A stretch of DNA of 64,000 nt, taken from Myrica gale. Lineage: Eukaryota > Streptophyta > Magnoliopsida > Fagales > Myricaceae. The number at the start of each line of letters is the position of its first letter. Within the stretch, counting starts at the first letter, position 1. The translations under genes and the position numbers were made by a program. Location: contig OZ005617.1 in NCBI GenBank assembly GCA_963930655.1, positions 15,280,068-15,344,067 of the forward strand, read 5' to 3'. The notes under the pieces are model-generated. The model saw only the letters and a list, made by a program, of their open reading frames with translations. It was not told the DNA's origin and ran no database searches. Shown piece after piece: positions 33,006 to 46,100 of the stretch.

Positions 33006-34767
33006 ACAACCCAAGAGGGGGGTGAATTGAGTTTTATAAAAACTTTACCCATTTTTGACAAAAATACAGATCTAAAAGATACTCTGTTTTAACAAATAAA
33101 ACTGAAAGTCTGAATGTGTTTAAGGCTAAGCAACTATAAGCAATGAATGATAAAGCTTAAAGCACAAACATTATGGATATGAGACAAACAATAAGAGAGA
33201 TAACACCGTATTTTTAGGTGGTTCGGCCAACACTTGCCTACGTCCACCCCCAAGGCAATTGACTTCCTTGGGCTTCCTTCACTATTGTCCAATAGCAAAT
33301 ACACCTTAGCTTCCCGGGTGCTAAGGAACCTTTACAAAGCGTTTTGTGAGCTCATGCTTCAACTCTCACAAATCCTCACAACCTAGAGGATTTCTTCTAC
33401 TCTCACAAGTAGGATCAAGTGTTTTCAGAGCTTACACTTTAACTCTCTCACAAATCCTCACAACCTAGAGGATTTCTTCTACTCTCACAAGTAGGACCAA
33501 GTGTTTTCCCAACACTCAAAGGTTTTACAAATAATGGCTACAAAGAAGGCTCTCTAAGCCGAATGAGCAAATGAAACACAAAATGTGAAATGGCTCTCTA
33601 AGCCAAATAAGCAAGTGGAAATCTCACAATATGTGGAATGACTCTCTAAGCCAAATTATCAAATGGAAAGCTCAATAGAGTGCAAGAGGATTAGATTCTA
33701 AAAGGAAATCTAGAGTTTGGAAGATATGAGCACAAGCCTTTTTGGTAGATGTGAGTTTCTCCCCTCTTCAATACACTTTCTCTCTCTAGAAGTTAGGGCA
33801 AGGAGTGATTGCAAGTGTGTTGTCCCTTCTTCAAGAAATCTCTCTCTCTTTGAAACCTAGGTCCTCAATGATGAGCAAGAGAAGAAAATTTGACAATGGA
33901 ACTTTGTTCTTGAATGATTCAGCAAGTGAAATCTTTGGATTTTTGAACTTTCTCTCTCTAGATGTTGCAATATTGGTCGAGCTCCCTCTTCTCTCTCTCC
34001 ATCTTCTTCTTTTTATAGCTTCTAGGTCTTCAACGGTCATAAGGGTCTTCTTGTAATGTTAGAGTGCCGTTGGAGGTCATTTGAGGCAATTTGGAAACTT
34101 TTTGAATCATTTGAGGTCACTCCAGGAAATCTGAAATTTCGCACAATGTGTCGACACATTGATTGTATGTGCTTTGAACTTGGTCTTGAAATGTAAAGTC
34201 TCGGGTGTTAGTTCAATGTGTCGACACCATGGTCCAATATGTCGACACCTTCAACACTTACTAAAAAACAATCGTTTTGAAGGCCAGAAAATGCAAACTC
34301 TCGGGTGTTAGTTCAATGTGTCGACACTATCCTCCAATGTGTCGACACTATGCTCCAATGTGTCGACACCATGCTCCAATGTGTCGACACTTCCAACACT
34401 TAGCCCAAAAAATCACTTTGAATCCTAGAAAATGCAAACTCTCGGGTAGTAGTGCAATGTGTCGATACCATCCAACAATGTGTCGACACTTATAAGTGCT
34501 AGAGAGTTTTTCAGCAACTTCGAAGTGTGCAATCCACTCCAAAACTTCTTTAAACACCTACAATATGAAAAATTGATCTTATCAACTTATGTAATGGTGT
34601 TCAAGTGCACTTTATATATATTTAAGAGAGATACCCTCAATCCTTTGAAATATAACTTGGAAATTGTGGATTGACAATGTAAAATCTAAAAGTCTTTGAA
34701 ACTAAGAATATTTTGTTATCATCAAAATCATTTATGGATTGTTTGTAAAACAACCTTAGGCTAACAG
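33006..34767. mobile_element. Insertion within the Ty3/gypsy element, type unknown
   Basis: Foreign sequence separates the gag zinc knuckle from the acidic stretch before the protease. It begins ACAACCCAAGAGGGGGGTGA and ends AACCTTAGGCTAACAG. AATG flanks both sides (33002-33005 and 34768-34771), a weak 4 bp candidate duplication. No coding sequence is recognised. It is full of internal repeats: a ~80 bp repeat (about 33368 and 33450), a ~47 bp repeat starting GGCTCTCTAAGCC (three copies, 33547-33680), and a TGTCGACA array (34140-34500). I recall similar starts and ends in other plant sequences but cannot name the family. Confidence 0.6.
34140..34500. repeat. TGTCGACA minisatellite-like array
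   Basis: The phrase CAATGTGTCGACACTATG, with a palindromic TGTCGACA core, occurs about nine times, closest together at 34315-34395 (about 20 bp period) and more loosely around it. It lies within the insertion in the gypsy element. Confidence 0.8.
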
Positions 34768-34772
34768 AATGG

Positions 34773-37565
34773 ATGGACGAAAGCGATGAAGAGGAGCCAA
34801 CGGAGAATGATGTCAAAGACAAGGAAGATGAAGATGTCACTTATGTCGACATAGGAGAATCACTTGTTGTTCGAAGAAGTTTAAGTTCAGTCCATGAAGA
34901 TTGTGATGAATGGCTGCGGACAAACATCTTTCAAACAAGATGCACTTCCCATGGTAAGATTTGTGATATTATCATTGATGGTGGAAGTTGAGAGAACGTG
35001 GTGGCAGAAGACATGGTGATGAAGCTGAATCTTAAGACACAACCTCATCCTCAACCTTACAAGCTTACGTGGTTTCGAAAAGGAAACAAGGTGAAGGTAA
35101 ATAAACACACTCTTGTTCAATTTTCTATTGGCAAGAATTACAAAGATGAAGTCTTATGTGATGTGCCTATGGATGCTTGTCATTTACTTCTTGGTAGACC
35201 ATGGCAATATGATAGAAAAGTTATTCATGACGGGTTCAAAAATACTTATGATTTTGTCAAAGATGGAGTAAGGATTATTTTTGGTCCTTTGTGTTTGGAG
35301 AGATCTCCCAAACCTTATAAAGGGGAGGGAAATAATTTACTCTCTATATGTAATGTTGAAAAGGAATTGGTGTATTCTAACGAATTTTGTGCTCTTGTGG
35401 TGATGGAAGAAAATGAAGAAGTGAATGAACCACCTATTATTATGCAATCTCTTCTTGAGGAATCTCTTGATGTCATCCCCGAAGAAATTTCATATGGTCT
35501 TCCTCTTATGAGAGACATTCAACATTGCATTGATCTTGTACCGGGTTCCATCATTCCAAACAAAGCAGCCTATAGGATGAGTCCTAAGGAGAATGAATAA
35601 TTGCAAAGGCAAGTTAGGGAGCTTTTGGCTAAAGGCTTGGTGAAAGAAAGCATGAGTCCTTGTGTTGTCCCAGCACTTGTACCAAAGAAGGATGGATCAT
35701 GGCGGATGTGTGTTGATAGTAGAGCGGTGAACAAGATTACCATCAAATATCGCTTTCATATTCCTTGCCTTGATGATGTTCTTGACCAACTTCATGGTGC
35801 TTTTATCTTTTCGAAGATAGATCTTCGAAGTGGTTATCATTATCATAAAATTCGAATGAGGCTGGGAGATGAATGGAAGACAGCTTTCAAAACTCGAGAT
35901 GGTCTTTATGAGTGGATGGTTATGCCTTTTGGGCTTTCTAATGCTCCTAGCACCTTCATGCGCCTTACGAATCATGTCTTTAAATCTTTTATTGGGCATT
36001 TTATTGTTGTCTACTTTGATGATATTTTGGTGTACAGCAAGCATAAGGAGCAACACTTGGAACATCTTCGGCAAGTGTTCACAACTCTACGGGAGCAAAA
36101 GTTGTTTGCCAATTTGAAGAAATGTCATTTCTTTACGGAGAGCCTTATCTTTTTGGCCTATGTGGTGTCTAGCGAAGGGATAAAGGTGGATCCTAGCAAG
36201 ATTGAAGCAATCACGACTTGGCCTATTCCAAGGTCGATTCATGATATTCAAAGCTTTCATGGTCTTGCATCATTTTATCGAAGATTCATCAAAGGATTCA
36301 GCTCTATCATTGCACCCATCACCGAGTGCTTGAAGGGAGGTATTTTCAAGTGGTCTAGTGAAGCCGAGAAGAGTTTTAAAGTTATCAAGAGAAAGATGAC
36401 GGAAGCCTCAATCCTTTCCTTGCCAAATTTTGACATTTTGTTCAAAGTTGATTATGACGCTTCTAACGTTGGCATTGGTGCAGTACTTAGCCTAGAAAGA
36501 AAGCCTATTGCCTTCTTTAGTGAACAGCTGAGTGAGTCTCGCAAAAGATATTCGACTTATGACAAGAAATTCTATGCTATTGTTCGAGCCTTGCATCATT
36601 GGAGTCATTATCTCCTTCCTGGGGAGTTCATCTTATTCTCGGATCATGAAGCCTTGAAGTATTTGAATAACCAACACAAACTCAATTCCCAACATGCCAA
36701 ATGGAGTGAGTTTTTACAATCATTTTCCTTTGTTCTCTAGCATAAGGTGGGTGTTCAAAATCATGTTGTAGATCTCTATTTTCGAAAAGTTGTTAAGCTT
36801 CATGGAATTCTAAAGACTATCACATCGGATCGAGATACAAAGTTCATGAGTCATTTTTGGCGTACTTTTTGGAGGAAGCTTGGAACAAATTTGCAATTCA
36901 GTACAACTTTTCATCCTCAAACCGATGGACAAACTGAAGTTGTCGATTGAAGCTTGGGAAATTTATTGAGGAGCTTTGTTGGTAAGAATATTCGTCAATG
37001 GGATTTAATTCTCGCTAATTCTTGCACAAGCCGAGTTTGCTTATAATCGTTCCATTAGTCAAACTACGGGTTGTAGTCCATTTGAGATTGTCTATGGTCA
37101 GAATCCTATTAGTCGTTTGGACTTGACTCCACTTCCTACTACTCATCAATTTAGTGGTGATGTCAAAGAAAGAGTGAAGAACATTAAGAAGTTGCACAAA
37201 CAAGTTCGAGACTGGATTCTCAAGCAAACTGAGAAGTACAAGAAGCAAGCCAACAAGCACCGAAAGCCAGCAAATTTCAAGGAAGGTGATTTGGTGTTGA
37301 TTCATCTAAGGAAAGAACGTTTTGTGGGAGGAAGGCATGCTAAGCTTAGACCTAGAGCCGATGGTCCCTTCAAGGTGCTTCAACGCATTGGTGATAATGC
37401 GTATAAAATTGAACTTCCAGGAGAATATGGAGTTTCAACAACTTTCAATGTCTCTGATTTGTCCCCATATCATGAAGAAGAAGATGAAGAGCTAGCCTCG
37501 AGGTCGAGTCTTTTCCAACCAAGGGAGCATGACACAGGTGTGGTCAGCATAAAAGGTCGAGATTG
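34773..37565 (+). pseudogene. pol of the Ty3/gypsy element: protease, RT, RNase H, integrase; broken
   Basis: In order: acidic linker; aspartic protease with the IIIDGGS active-site motif (34966-34986) followed directly by a stop; a LLLGRPWQYDR segment; reverse transcriptase (35540-36150) with [18 protein letters not shown] and the catalytic YFDDI; RNase H (36440-36738) with [13 protein letters not shown] and a DHEALKYL stretch; then a stop and a deletion that removes the integrase zinc-binding part. The integrase core is left as [12 protein letters not shown] and [13 protein letters not shown] (36747-36950), then out of frame to the C-terminal domain (37117-37565). A purine-rich AAGGGAGCA directly before 37530 is the polypurine tract for plus-strand priming. 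At least three stops and one frameshift separate the parts. Confidence 0.92.
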
Positions 37566-38395
37566 AAATTAAAGTATGGATACAAATATTTTATGTTGGA
37601 GTTATGGCTTGTTGGAAAGCTCTACGAGTCTAGTTTCCAATGCATCAAACTGCGTACTATTTGAAGTTTTCTCGACGAAGTTATGGTGAAATTACTCCAA
37701 TGAGGTCAGGCTGGCAGTTCAGCTCGAGGAGTCGCGACTTTTGGATGCATTTGCTATTTTTATATTGTTCTTTTGGATTTTTAAAGTGTCTTTTCATTTC
37801 CCTAAGAGTCTTTTATGTTTCCTAAGTCCTAATTAATATTTTGGAATATGTATTTTCATTTACTCTTGCTTGGAGGGTTGTTCCAAAGCTTTGCTATTTA
37901 TACCCCTCTCTTGTTGAGGAATAGACATCCAGATTGTGAGTGTTTATACAACTTGAGCCTAGGCTATTTTGAAGAAGAATTTCTTCTGAAAATCTTATCC
38001 TTCGGTGGATTCCGATAGGTGACGAGTTCGACTCTTATCCTATGGTGGATTCCAATAGGTGGCGAGTTCTTGCTCTGTATCCCGTGTTGGATTACATTGG
38101 GTGGTGATTTATGTATCCCTTTGTGTTCTACTTTGGTGGTGAGCTTATCTATCCGTGTGTGAGAGTTAGAGTGTGTTTCCGAGATACACATACACTTTTC
38201 CGACCTTGTCACAAACATCCCGAGGTGCCCATTATCTAGCCGAGGTGTTTCTCTATCTCGGGTTATCACTTTTCGAGGTCTCAATACTATTCTCGAGGTC
38301 CCCAGTACTATTTTTGAGGTGTCCATTTACTTCATCCAACCATTCCGAGGTGCTCACGAGGTGTCTCGTGCTTTCCTCGGTTAACCCCGGTATCA
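37530..38395 (+). repeat. 3' LTR of the Ty3/gypsy element
   Basis: Matches the 5' LTR with scattered point differences and small gaps (866 against 872 bp) and ends in GGTATCA, followed by the duplicated GTGGA. The integrase frame extends about 35 bases into it. Confidence 0.93.
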
Positions 38396-39649
38396 GTGGA
38401 GCTCCGCTTCCGGTTCCGAAAAGGTGAGGTCCGAGGCTTCCATGAATCGGAGCTCACTTTGAAGACTTACCGGAGGCAAAAACAGAAGCGGACTGTTCCG
38501 CCGGTTCAACGGAAAATCCAGTTCTGATTGAATTTTTTCCTTTAATTTAGTTATTTTTTAATAAAAAATTATAACATGTTAAAATTTTGAAAAAACCTTA
38601 ACGGGTTCTCCACTTCTCCTTCTTCGCACAACTCTCTCTCTCTCTCTCTCAAGCTCTCGTCTCGCCTCTGGCCTCTCTCAAGCTCTAGCCTCTCTCTTCT
38701 CTTACTCTCTCGGTCTCTCACGTCGTTCCTTCTCTCTCACGGCTCGAATATCTCTCGCTGACAGTCCAGGTACACACAAGTCACGCTGACATCTTTTCCT
38801 CATTCGTTTCCAGCTTGCTTGCCGATCAATCGCCGCCATAACCTCTCATTTCCATTATTGCTGTGTAGTTTATTTTTGTGGGAAAAATATTCTTGCTAAC
38901 TTGTGTTCTATTTGTTAATTGTGATTAGGGTTTCGGTCTGTATCATATTTGGGGTTGGAGACTTCTAATACTGTGATTCAGTTGTAAGATTTCTATCACT
39001 GTAATTTCTAACATTGTGATTAAGCGGTAATTGCATTTTGTATTTGGGGTTGGAAATTTGGAGATTGTGTTTGTTGTGAATCTGGGGTTAGAGATTGCGT
39101 TTGTTATGAATCTGGGTTGGAGTCTTGGAGATTGTGTTTGTTGTGGTTCATATTTGTTGTTGATCACTTTCTAAATTCCTCAAACACTTGTAAAATGCAA
39201 TGTATGAGCTGCTTGAATGCGACTTATTATAATCTCAAAGTTACATGTTTGATTAATTAAGTTAATAAAATTATGCCTCTTATTATTTGTGAGAATTCTG
39301 ACTCTTATTATTAAATTTGTGAGAACGTCTTTACATCGTTAAATTTGTGAGATACTCTTTACCTCAGAAGATTTCTCATTAGGATCCTGTAATGATCTTC
39401 ATAGTTGATACCTAAGTTTACATCTTTATTTTCTGTAAATAAGGCCTAAATGGGCCAAAAAATATAGCCCAAAACATTGTAAGAATTCCGACATCCGATT
39501 ATGCTATGTCTACTTTCGCTTCTACTATGTCCGACAATAGTCGGAAGCAGAAGCAGAATCCACTTGGAACATCCGCTAGTTAACAGACCGGATGTTAGAA
39601 TGTTAAACTCCGCTTCCGACATGTCCGACATACACCCCTGTAGCTACGT

Positions 39650-40150
39650 CTACTGTGATCCGCCACCGCTCTCTCTGCCTAGCATTGGAGCACTTTGTGG
39701 TTTCATAAACTCTTTATGGGGTCTCACTAATGTTCATTTACAGCCTGATAAAGATTGGGTTATATATAGGATTTCCTTGTTATGGGTTCTAACCTTTCGA
39801 ATGCAACCCTCTCAGCATTATTCCAAAAAAAACATAGACATTATTCTCTACATAAATACTCTAAGACGTCTAGCATCACGCGACAGACATGTTTTATAGG
39901 TGTTCACATCTATCTAGAAAAGTGAACAGGTGAGGACAAGTTATGGACAAAGAATCGAGTCAATGGAAGCCGAGATTACGAACTTTGGCTAACAGATACA
40001 AACTCATCAGTAAATCTCTGGAATCAACACCGATATTTTTACAACTAGCAACTATGGAATCAGATGGGACGCCAGACCCTGCAACTTCTGCCTCAACGCC
40101 GATGTCTTTACAAGGCGGCTATGCGAATTACAAGGATGGTATACACAACT
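39650..40150. other. Likely 3' flank of the SPD1-like gene
   Basis: The first few hundred bases below 40151 are downstream of the minus-strand stop codon and probably include the 3' untranslated region. A short plus-strand frame (39943-40218) overlaps the last exon and is a shadow. Confidence 0.4.
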
Positions 40151-43100
40151 TTAATCTGGCAATAGTGGTAATCTGTCCACACTGTATATGGAACCATTTT
40201 TGTAGCCATTGGCACTGACGGAGTCATCAAATCCTTCACCAGCACCGTCTGTCTCGCAGGTTTCTCCTTCACCCATCCTGGGATGGAAGGGAAGGATGCG
40301 TAGACGTCCATCTGACTCTGTAGCAATTACCTCTGCTTCTAGTTGGTACTTTCGTATAAGGTCCATCTGAAGTGAAATGATATTCGATGGTCTTGGAAGT
40401 AGCTCCATAGCCTCCCCTTTTGGAATGACCACCTGCTCAATGGCTATCCTTGCCTCCTGTAAAATGGAGAACTACTAAATTGAGAAGAATGGCATTCATG
40501 TTTTATGAACTAGCTCACCAAAATTTTCACATTAAAGTCCAACTGACTACAGGCATTTGTTAGACTTTTCGGTAACATGTTAAGTCATTGTCGTAAAATG
40601 GAAGATCCCTTATTACCTCCAAGGCATCTAGCTTCTCAGATAATTTCATCTCATCTAGTGGTTCAAACTCCTTTAATCCATCTTTCAGATCGTTCGTTAA
40701 GGCCCTTATCGCCTTCGTTATTTGAACCAACGAGCTTGTCTAGAAAAGAGAGTAGTTCATGGTCAAAACTTTGATCACTATGGGTTCCCTTTGAAAAGAA
40801 GAAAATTGCAATCAATTACCTTAGTCACATAAATGGGTATGTCATGAGATTTAGCTGCAGCTTGAATCCGGGAATTCTTCTTGATCTTGGTTTGCAAGGC
40901 AAGTAGTGCATCTGCCTCACTGATATTGTCAGTTAAGAAAACGGTGGCATCATTCAACTTCAACTGTTTAATCGCTTGAATCACACTCGCCTCCAGGATC
41001 TAGAATAACTTCTCACTGTATCAGAGTACCATATGGCATAAATATTCTTAGCACATAGTCCTACTACTGGTTCAAATACGCTATTGCTGACATTTCATTG
41101 ATAATGGCATTTTTTCTAAGACTAGACAACAAGCTGAATCAATAGCATGGTAATAAGTACTTGAAAAAAAACTATTTTCCCAACATCCCAATATAATCTA
41201 CACATTAATTTCACACAGGCCATATGCACACATGCACAATGGACCGAATTGCGAACACATACACACACAACAGGTGTACATGGAAATGTATGTCTCTGAG
41301 TGTTAGTTTAATAATTCAGCCGGCCTATCAGAGTCTATCTTTCCTTTTTAACTATAGACATTGGCACAAGCACACCACTGGTAAAGAGGGGCAGAAGCAA
41401 TAATTTATGATAGGATTACTTGTTAAGCTTGCAACCTAGCTTTTTATATCCAAATTCATTTTAGCTCATCTAAGCTCAGTCAACATTTAGCCCAAGCTTT
41501 AGACTAAGTGACCTCAATCCAACATTGTAAGCTGTTTTGGTAGGTTCTACAAGCCATCATATTCGCACAGATCCCTCTTCCCTACACTTTTTTCTTTGTA
41601 AGAAAAGTTACACTTTATCCCCTCCAATTATCACCTCATCAACATTTCCCTCTAAATTACCAATCTTGACAATTTACCTCCTTAAACTACCGCTTTTTGG
41701 CAATGAGTCCCCCAATTAAAATCTGAGTTAAAGTGGTCAATTACCAACGATGAAAATTTGGGGAGCACGTCGCAAATGGATTGGTAATTTGAAGTTGTAA
41801 AGTGAGACTTTTCACTTTTCATTTATTTCCAAATAGCTGTCTAGAATACAAACAAGATGGACATTTGTTGTACCAACCATTATTGTTAGTCCCGGTTCCA
41901 ACAAGGAAAATATGAGAATTGTAATACTGTTTTCGTGGTGTTAATGCCTAAGCGTGCTTCTTCCCCTATGCTTGCCTATTGATACTAACGGAGTAAGGTT
42001 GACCTGCCACGCCGCATAAGCGTAACCTTTAGCTTAATACTAAAGTCAGCAACTGAAGCTTCTGAGGCTGCATTAATCAAGAATACACAAGAGAAGGAAC
42101 ACCAGATAGTTTCATAGTTTCACAGTGGTTCCATTAATTATTGGGTCTTGTTGGATCTGAACTAAATATAGATTCCCAACAGAGCCTCAATCTGTCCCCA
42201 ATAAACACACAGGTATCAACCTAGAAAGAAAAAATATAGGCTTCTTGATAATCCCCCCAACCTCCTTGCCTTGTATCCTTCCACAAGGGGATTCGAATCC
42301 TAGCTATCTCCTAGAAAGGGAGATGTCCACTTGCCTGACTGACATCATAATGGGAACTTTTTCCCAGCTTGGTCATGTTATCTGCTTTCTATGTTTTTAT
42401 TTGGACATAGAGCACCTAATCTAGCAATCTAGCATATATGAGGTATGGCATATAACTAGGAGAATAAGGCTTTAGAACATATGGTTGGCGAAGTGAATAT
42501 ACTTCTTTGTTGAATCATTTTCAAATGGACTCATTTTTCACCCTGGCCACCTAGGCCCACGGCTTATCTTTTATATTGGGCTGAGCTAAAAGGTTAAGGA
42601 GCAACAGCACAGCTGGTCTGGGTCGAGCATGAATGAGGTTGACCAGATGCAAGAGTGCTCAACCCAACCTGATTAACAGTCCAAATAATAGGTAAAATTG
42701 ATAACACCAACATTGAATATCTTCCACACTAACTGACAATTAACTCCGCCTATAAAGGCACTCCTTGCATTCATTGGTAAGACTTGCAAGCTGATGACTT
42801 ACCCCATAAACAAATAGGCGAAGGGGCACCCCTCCTTCCCAAATATCGTCTCCCATGTTAGCACGGACCTCAGAAGTGAAAGCATCATAGTCAGTTTGTT
42901 CATCGATAATCTCCGGAGCATCTTCAACCACTATACCACTTTTCTCATCAGAAGGGGAGAAAATAAAAGGTTCCCTTTCTGTAGTTTCTTTCACATCCTG
43001 AGAATTCATCTTGCGAACTTCGACATTTGGGAAACGCCCTTCACCAGCAGCAGCAATAACAAGCCAAATGATAAGACGAGGTACTAATGCGAACTCAAAA

Positions 43101-46100
43101 TGTAAGAAATCAATTTATGAAGTACAAGGAAGGCACCAAAAATATCTATGTTTTCTTTCTTAAAATGAAAAAGAAAACCACACCTGAGAGAATGGCATCC
43201 ACTGTTGACTCTAGGCTACGATGAACCCTCAACTCCGTCTTTGAAATTATCTCCACTCCACAATTAAATGTTGAAGGCCCTTTCCTTTCCAAAACGGTCT
43301 TCTGGACACCCCTTCGGCTGGCCTCTTCATCCCCAAGTGTCACACTCTAAACAATAATTACAGCAACATCACCAAATTGAATGATGGTACACCACTATTT
43401 TCCTATGCCTGATATATATAATTGCTCTAAAAATATAAATATGGAGAACTCACAATGTGGTTGTGGGGGGGGGGGGGGGTTGAATCACCTAAAATAGCAG
43501 GATTACAGACACCAGATACTAGTCCAAAAACTCCATGGATACAACCTTCTCTTGGAAGGTGTAATAAAAACGTGAGAGCTTCTCCACCCTCATCACCTGA
43601 GCCAGGACCCAATCATTCTCAGCCACAACCTTATCTAATAAGTCACTTTCAAGCTGATACATAGATAGTGAAATGTAATCCAGCAAGAACTTGTCCCCTA
43701 CACTACTCACTGATAGCATGCCAGTGTTCATTGAAAGTTTCCAGATGGGGACAACGAATGCTCCAATGGAACTGTGATCGGTTACTCCAAAGTTTACTCA
43801 TCCACTTTGCTGATACCAATGTAGAAAGAAAGGGATGCACCTATGCGAAGACTCATGAACCAAGCTTGGAGATAGCAAAAAACAGGTGGCAAAAGGTTCC
43901 CAAAGCAGTCACTTCCAAATTCTGAGTAGTTGACTGATAGGTCGTTATAAAATATTATCAAGCAAGAATTGCATAAACTTTTCAAATAGAGTAGTCTATA
44001 CGACTCATTACATACTAAAGAAGCAAAAATATAGTTTTCTTTCTAAAATCCCACAGGAGTCCATATATGACCAAGATTGCATCCATCAGTCTTGACATAC
44101 TTTCAACTGTGCATCTTCCAAGTCACGAGTAGGAATGACTTCTTGCATTCCATGTCATTTACTTCAATGCTTTGGAGGTCGGTACAGTGAACACCTTATA
44201 TACCAGGCACTCGCAACATAACGTCTTTCTTTGTGGCATAAATCACATATACAAGTTTCAAGTCCCCAAGTTTACAACAAATGCAGTAAACTACTTACAT
44301 ATTCTGCACCGACAAAAAGTTATCTCACCTGTATTCCTCCAACAAGCATCTCTAGTGCAGGATTCATTGTCAGGTTCTCAATTGTTACTCCATGAGCAGT
44401 GGCAACTAGCTGAATCCCACGTTGTGCTATCGTGCTTGCAGCCATTGCTTCAAGTTTTGTGCCTATTTCGTCAATTACAATCACTTGTGGCATATGATTT
44501 TCAACTGCCTCTATCAATACCTAACCAAGCAAGTTAAAAACAAAACAATACTTCTTCAAACGAGACTTGTAAAAGACCACAAATAGATAATACGTGATCC
44601 TAGAAGCAGTCTGACCCTACTGTTCTGAAAATCTTCAAGAAAGCATATGAAGCATCATCTCAACAATACTAAAATGATCAGATATTCCAAATTACCAACA
44701 ATTGGTAGCCCCTCACTACTGACTTATAATTCGATTGAGTCAATCTTTCTCGATAGAGCACAGGTCTTAAAGAGGAAGTTGGAGGTGCTGGGTGTTTTGG
44801 ATCACTTGATTGAGATGGAGCAAATAAGTTGGAGGCAGAAGTCAATATCTATTTGGCTTAAAGAGGGGGACAGGTGCACAAATTTTTTCCACCGTATGGC
44901 CAATTCGAATAGGAGGGTTAATACAATTTCAAGCTTGGAGGTGGAGGGGGAAAGTGTGGAGGACCCGGCGGTTATTTCCGAGAAAATTGTCAATTTCTAC
45001 AGTTCTTTGTACAAGGAACCTTTTTCCTTGGAGGCCGTCTCTGGATGATTTGGAGTTTGATTCCATTTCTAAGGAGGAAGCAAGTTGGCTCGAGAGGCCC
45101 TTTGATGAGGAGGTTAGTGGGGTGGTCCGTAGCCTCAACGGGGATAAGGGACCGGGCCTGGATGGTTTCTCCTTAGCTTTTTTCCAGTCTTGTTGGGAGG
45201 TGGTTAAGGGGGCGTCATGGCTATGTTTAACGAATTTGCCCAAAGGGGGAAAGTTGTTAAAAGTATGAATGCTACATTCGTTGTTCTCATTCCTAAGAAA
45301 GCAGGTGTTGTGGATTTGAAAGACTTTCTCTCAATCAGTTTGCTGGGAGGGGTTTTCTTTTTATAAGTAAACAGGAATCAAGTTTGGTGGGAAGGGTTTA
45401 TAAGATTCTTGCCAAGGTGTTGGCAAATAGACTGAAATTTGTGTTGCAGAAAGTCATTTCACCTTCTCAAAAACGCCTTTGTGAGAGGGAGGCAAATATT
45501 TTACTCTGTGTTGATCGCCAACGAGTGCATTGACTCTAGATTGAGAATGAATGTGTCTGGTTTAATGTGTAAACTGGATATTCACAAGGCCTACGACCAT
45601 GTGAATTGGGACTTTCGGTTGTATCTCCCACAGAGATGTGGGTTCAGTGACAAATAGTGTGGGTGGATTTCTTTTTTTGTTTCCACTGTTAGATTCTTGG
45701 TGATGGTGAACGGATCTCCTCACGGCTTCTTTGGTAGCTTTCGGGGTTTGCATCAGGGCGACCCTCTCTCTCCTCTTTTGTTCATTATTTTCATAGAAGC
45801 TCTTAGTAGGATGATGAAAGAGGCAATTGGGAGAGGTTCTATTGATGGGTTTGAGGTGAGAAGGGGTGGTAGAGATGGGATGTGTATTTCGCATTTATTC
45901 TTTGCTGATGATACTCTCATCTTTTGTGGGGCTGATGAGAATCAGGTTCATAGCCTCGAATGCTTGTTTGGTTCCCCCTAGGGTTGTTTTCTTTGTTTGG
46001 GAGGCTAAGCATGGGAAAATTCTGACTATTGACAACTTAAGGAGGAGGGGCATGTGCTTGACCGAGTGGTGTTATTTGTGCAAGAGCGATGGAGAATCGG

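Larger units (their letters stand above)
31050..38395 (+). mobile_element. Ty3/gypsy LTR retrotransposon, complete but inactive
   Basis: Two LTRs (31050-31921 and 37530-38395) starting TGACA and ending GGTATCA bound a 7346 bp element with a perfect 5 bp target duplication. Between them, in order: primer-binding site, gag with zinc knuckle, protease, reverse transcriptase, RNase H and a damaged integrase. The pol order RT-RH-INT is that of Ty3/gypsy. The integrase C-terminus runs on into the 3' LTR, and its GEYGVSTTFNVSDLSPYHEE tail resembles CRM-type chromoviruses, though this clade call is tentative. Stop codons in gag and protease, a 1.76 kb insertion and a deletion around the RNase H/integrase junction make it non-functional. 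LTRs remain similar, so insertion is fairly recent. Confidence 0.93.
31017..39640. mobile_element. Non-autonomous hAT-type element, split by a Ty3/gypsy insertion
   Basis: The left end TAGGCCTGTTCATCCG and the inverted right end CAGGGGTGTATGTCGG agree at 10 of 16 positions. They are flanked by TAGCTATG (31009-31016) and TAGCTACG (39641-39648), an 8 bp duplication with one mismatch, as expected for hAT elements. Removing the gypsy insertion (31050-38400) leaves about 1.27 kb with no transposase frame. The interior has a CT-rich leader-like stretch (38630-38760) and a possible splice donor (CCAGGTACAC near 38768), so it may carry a piece of a host gene, but nothing is recognisable. It ends about 500 bp from the 3' end of the SPD1-like gene. 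Confidence 0.65.

Noticed and set aside
42265-42320. GGATTCGAATCC, resembling a tRNA B box
   Set aside because: No A box at the right distance on either strand and no cloverleaf can be drawn by eye.
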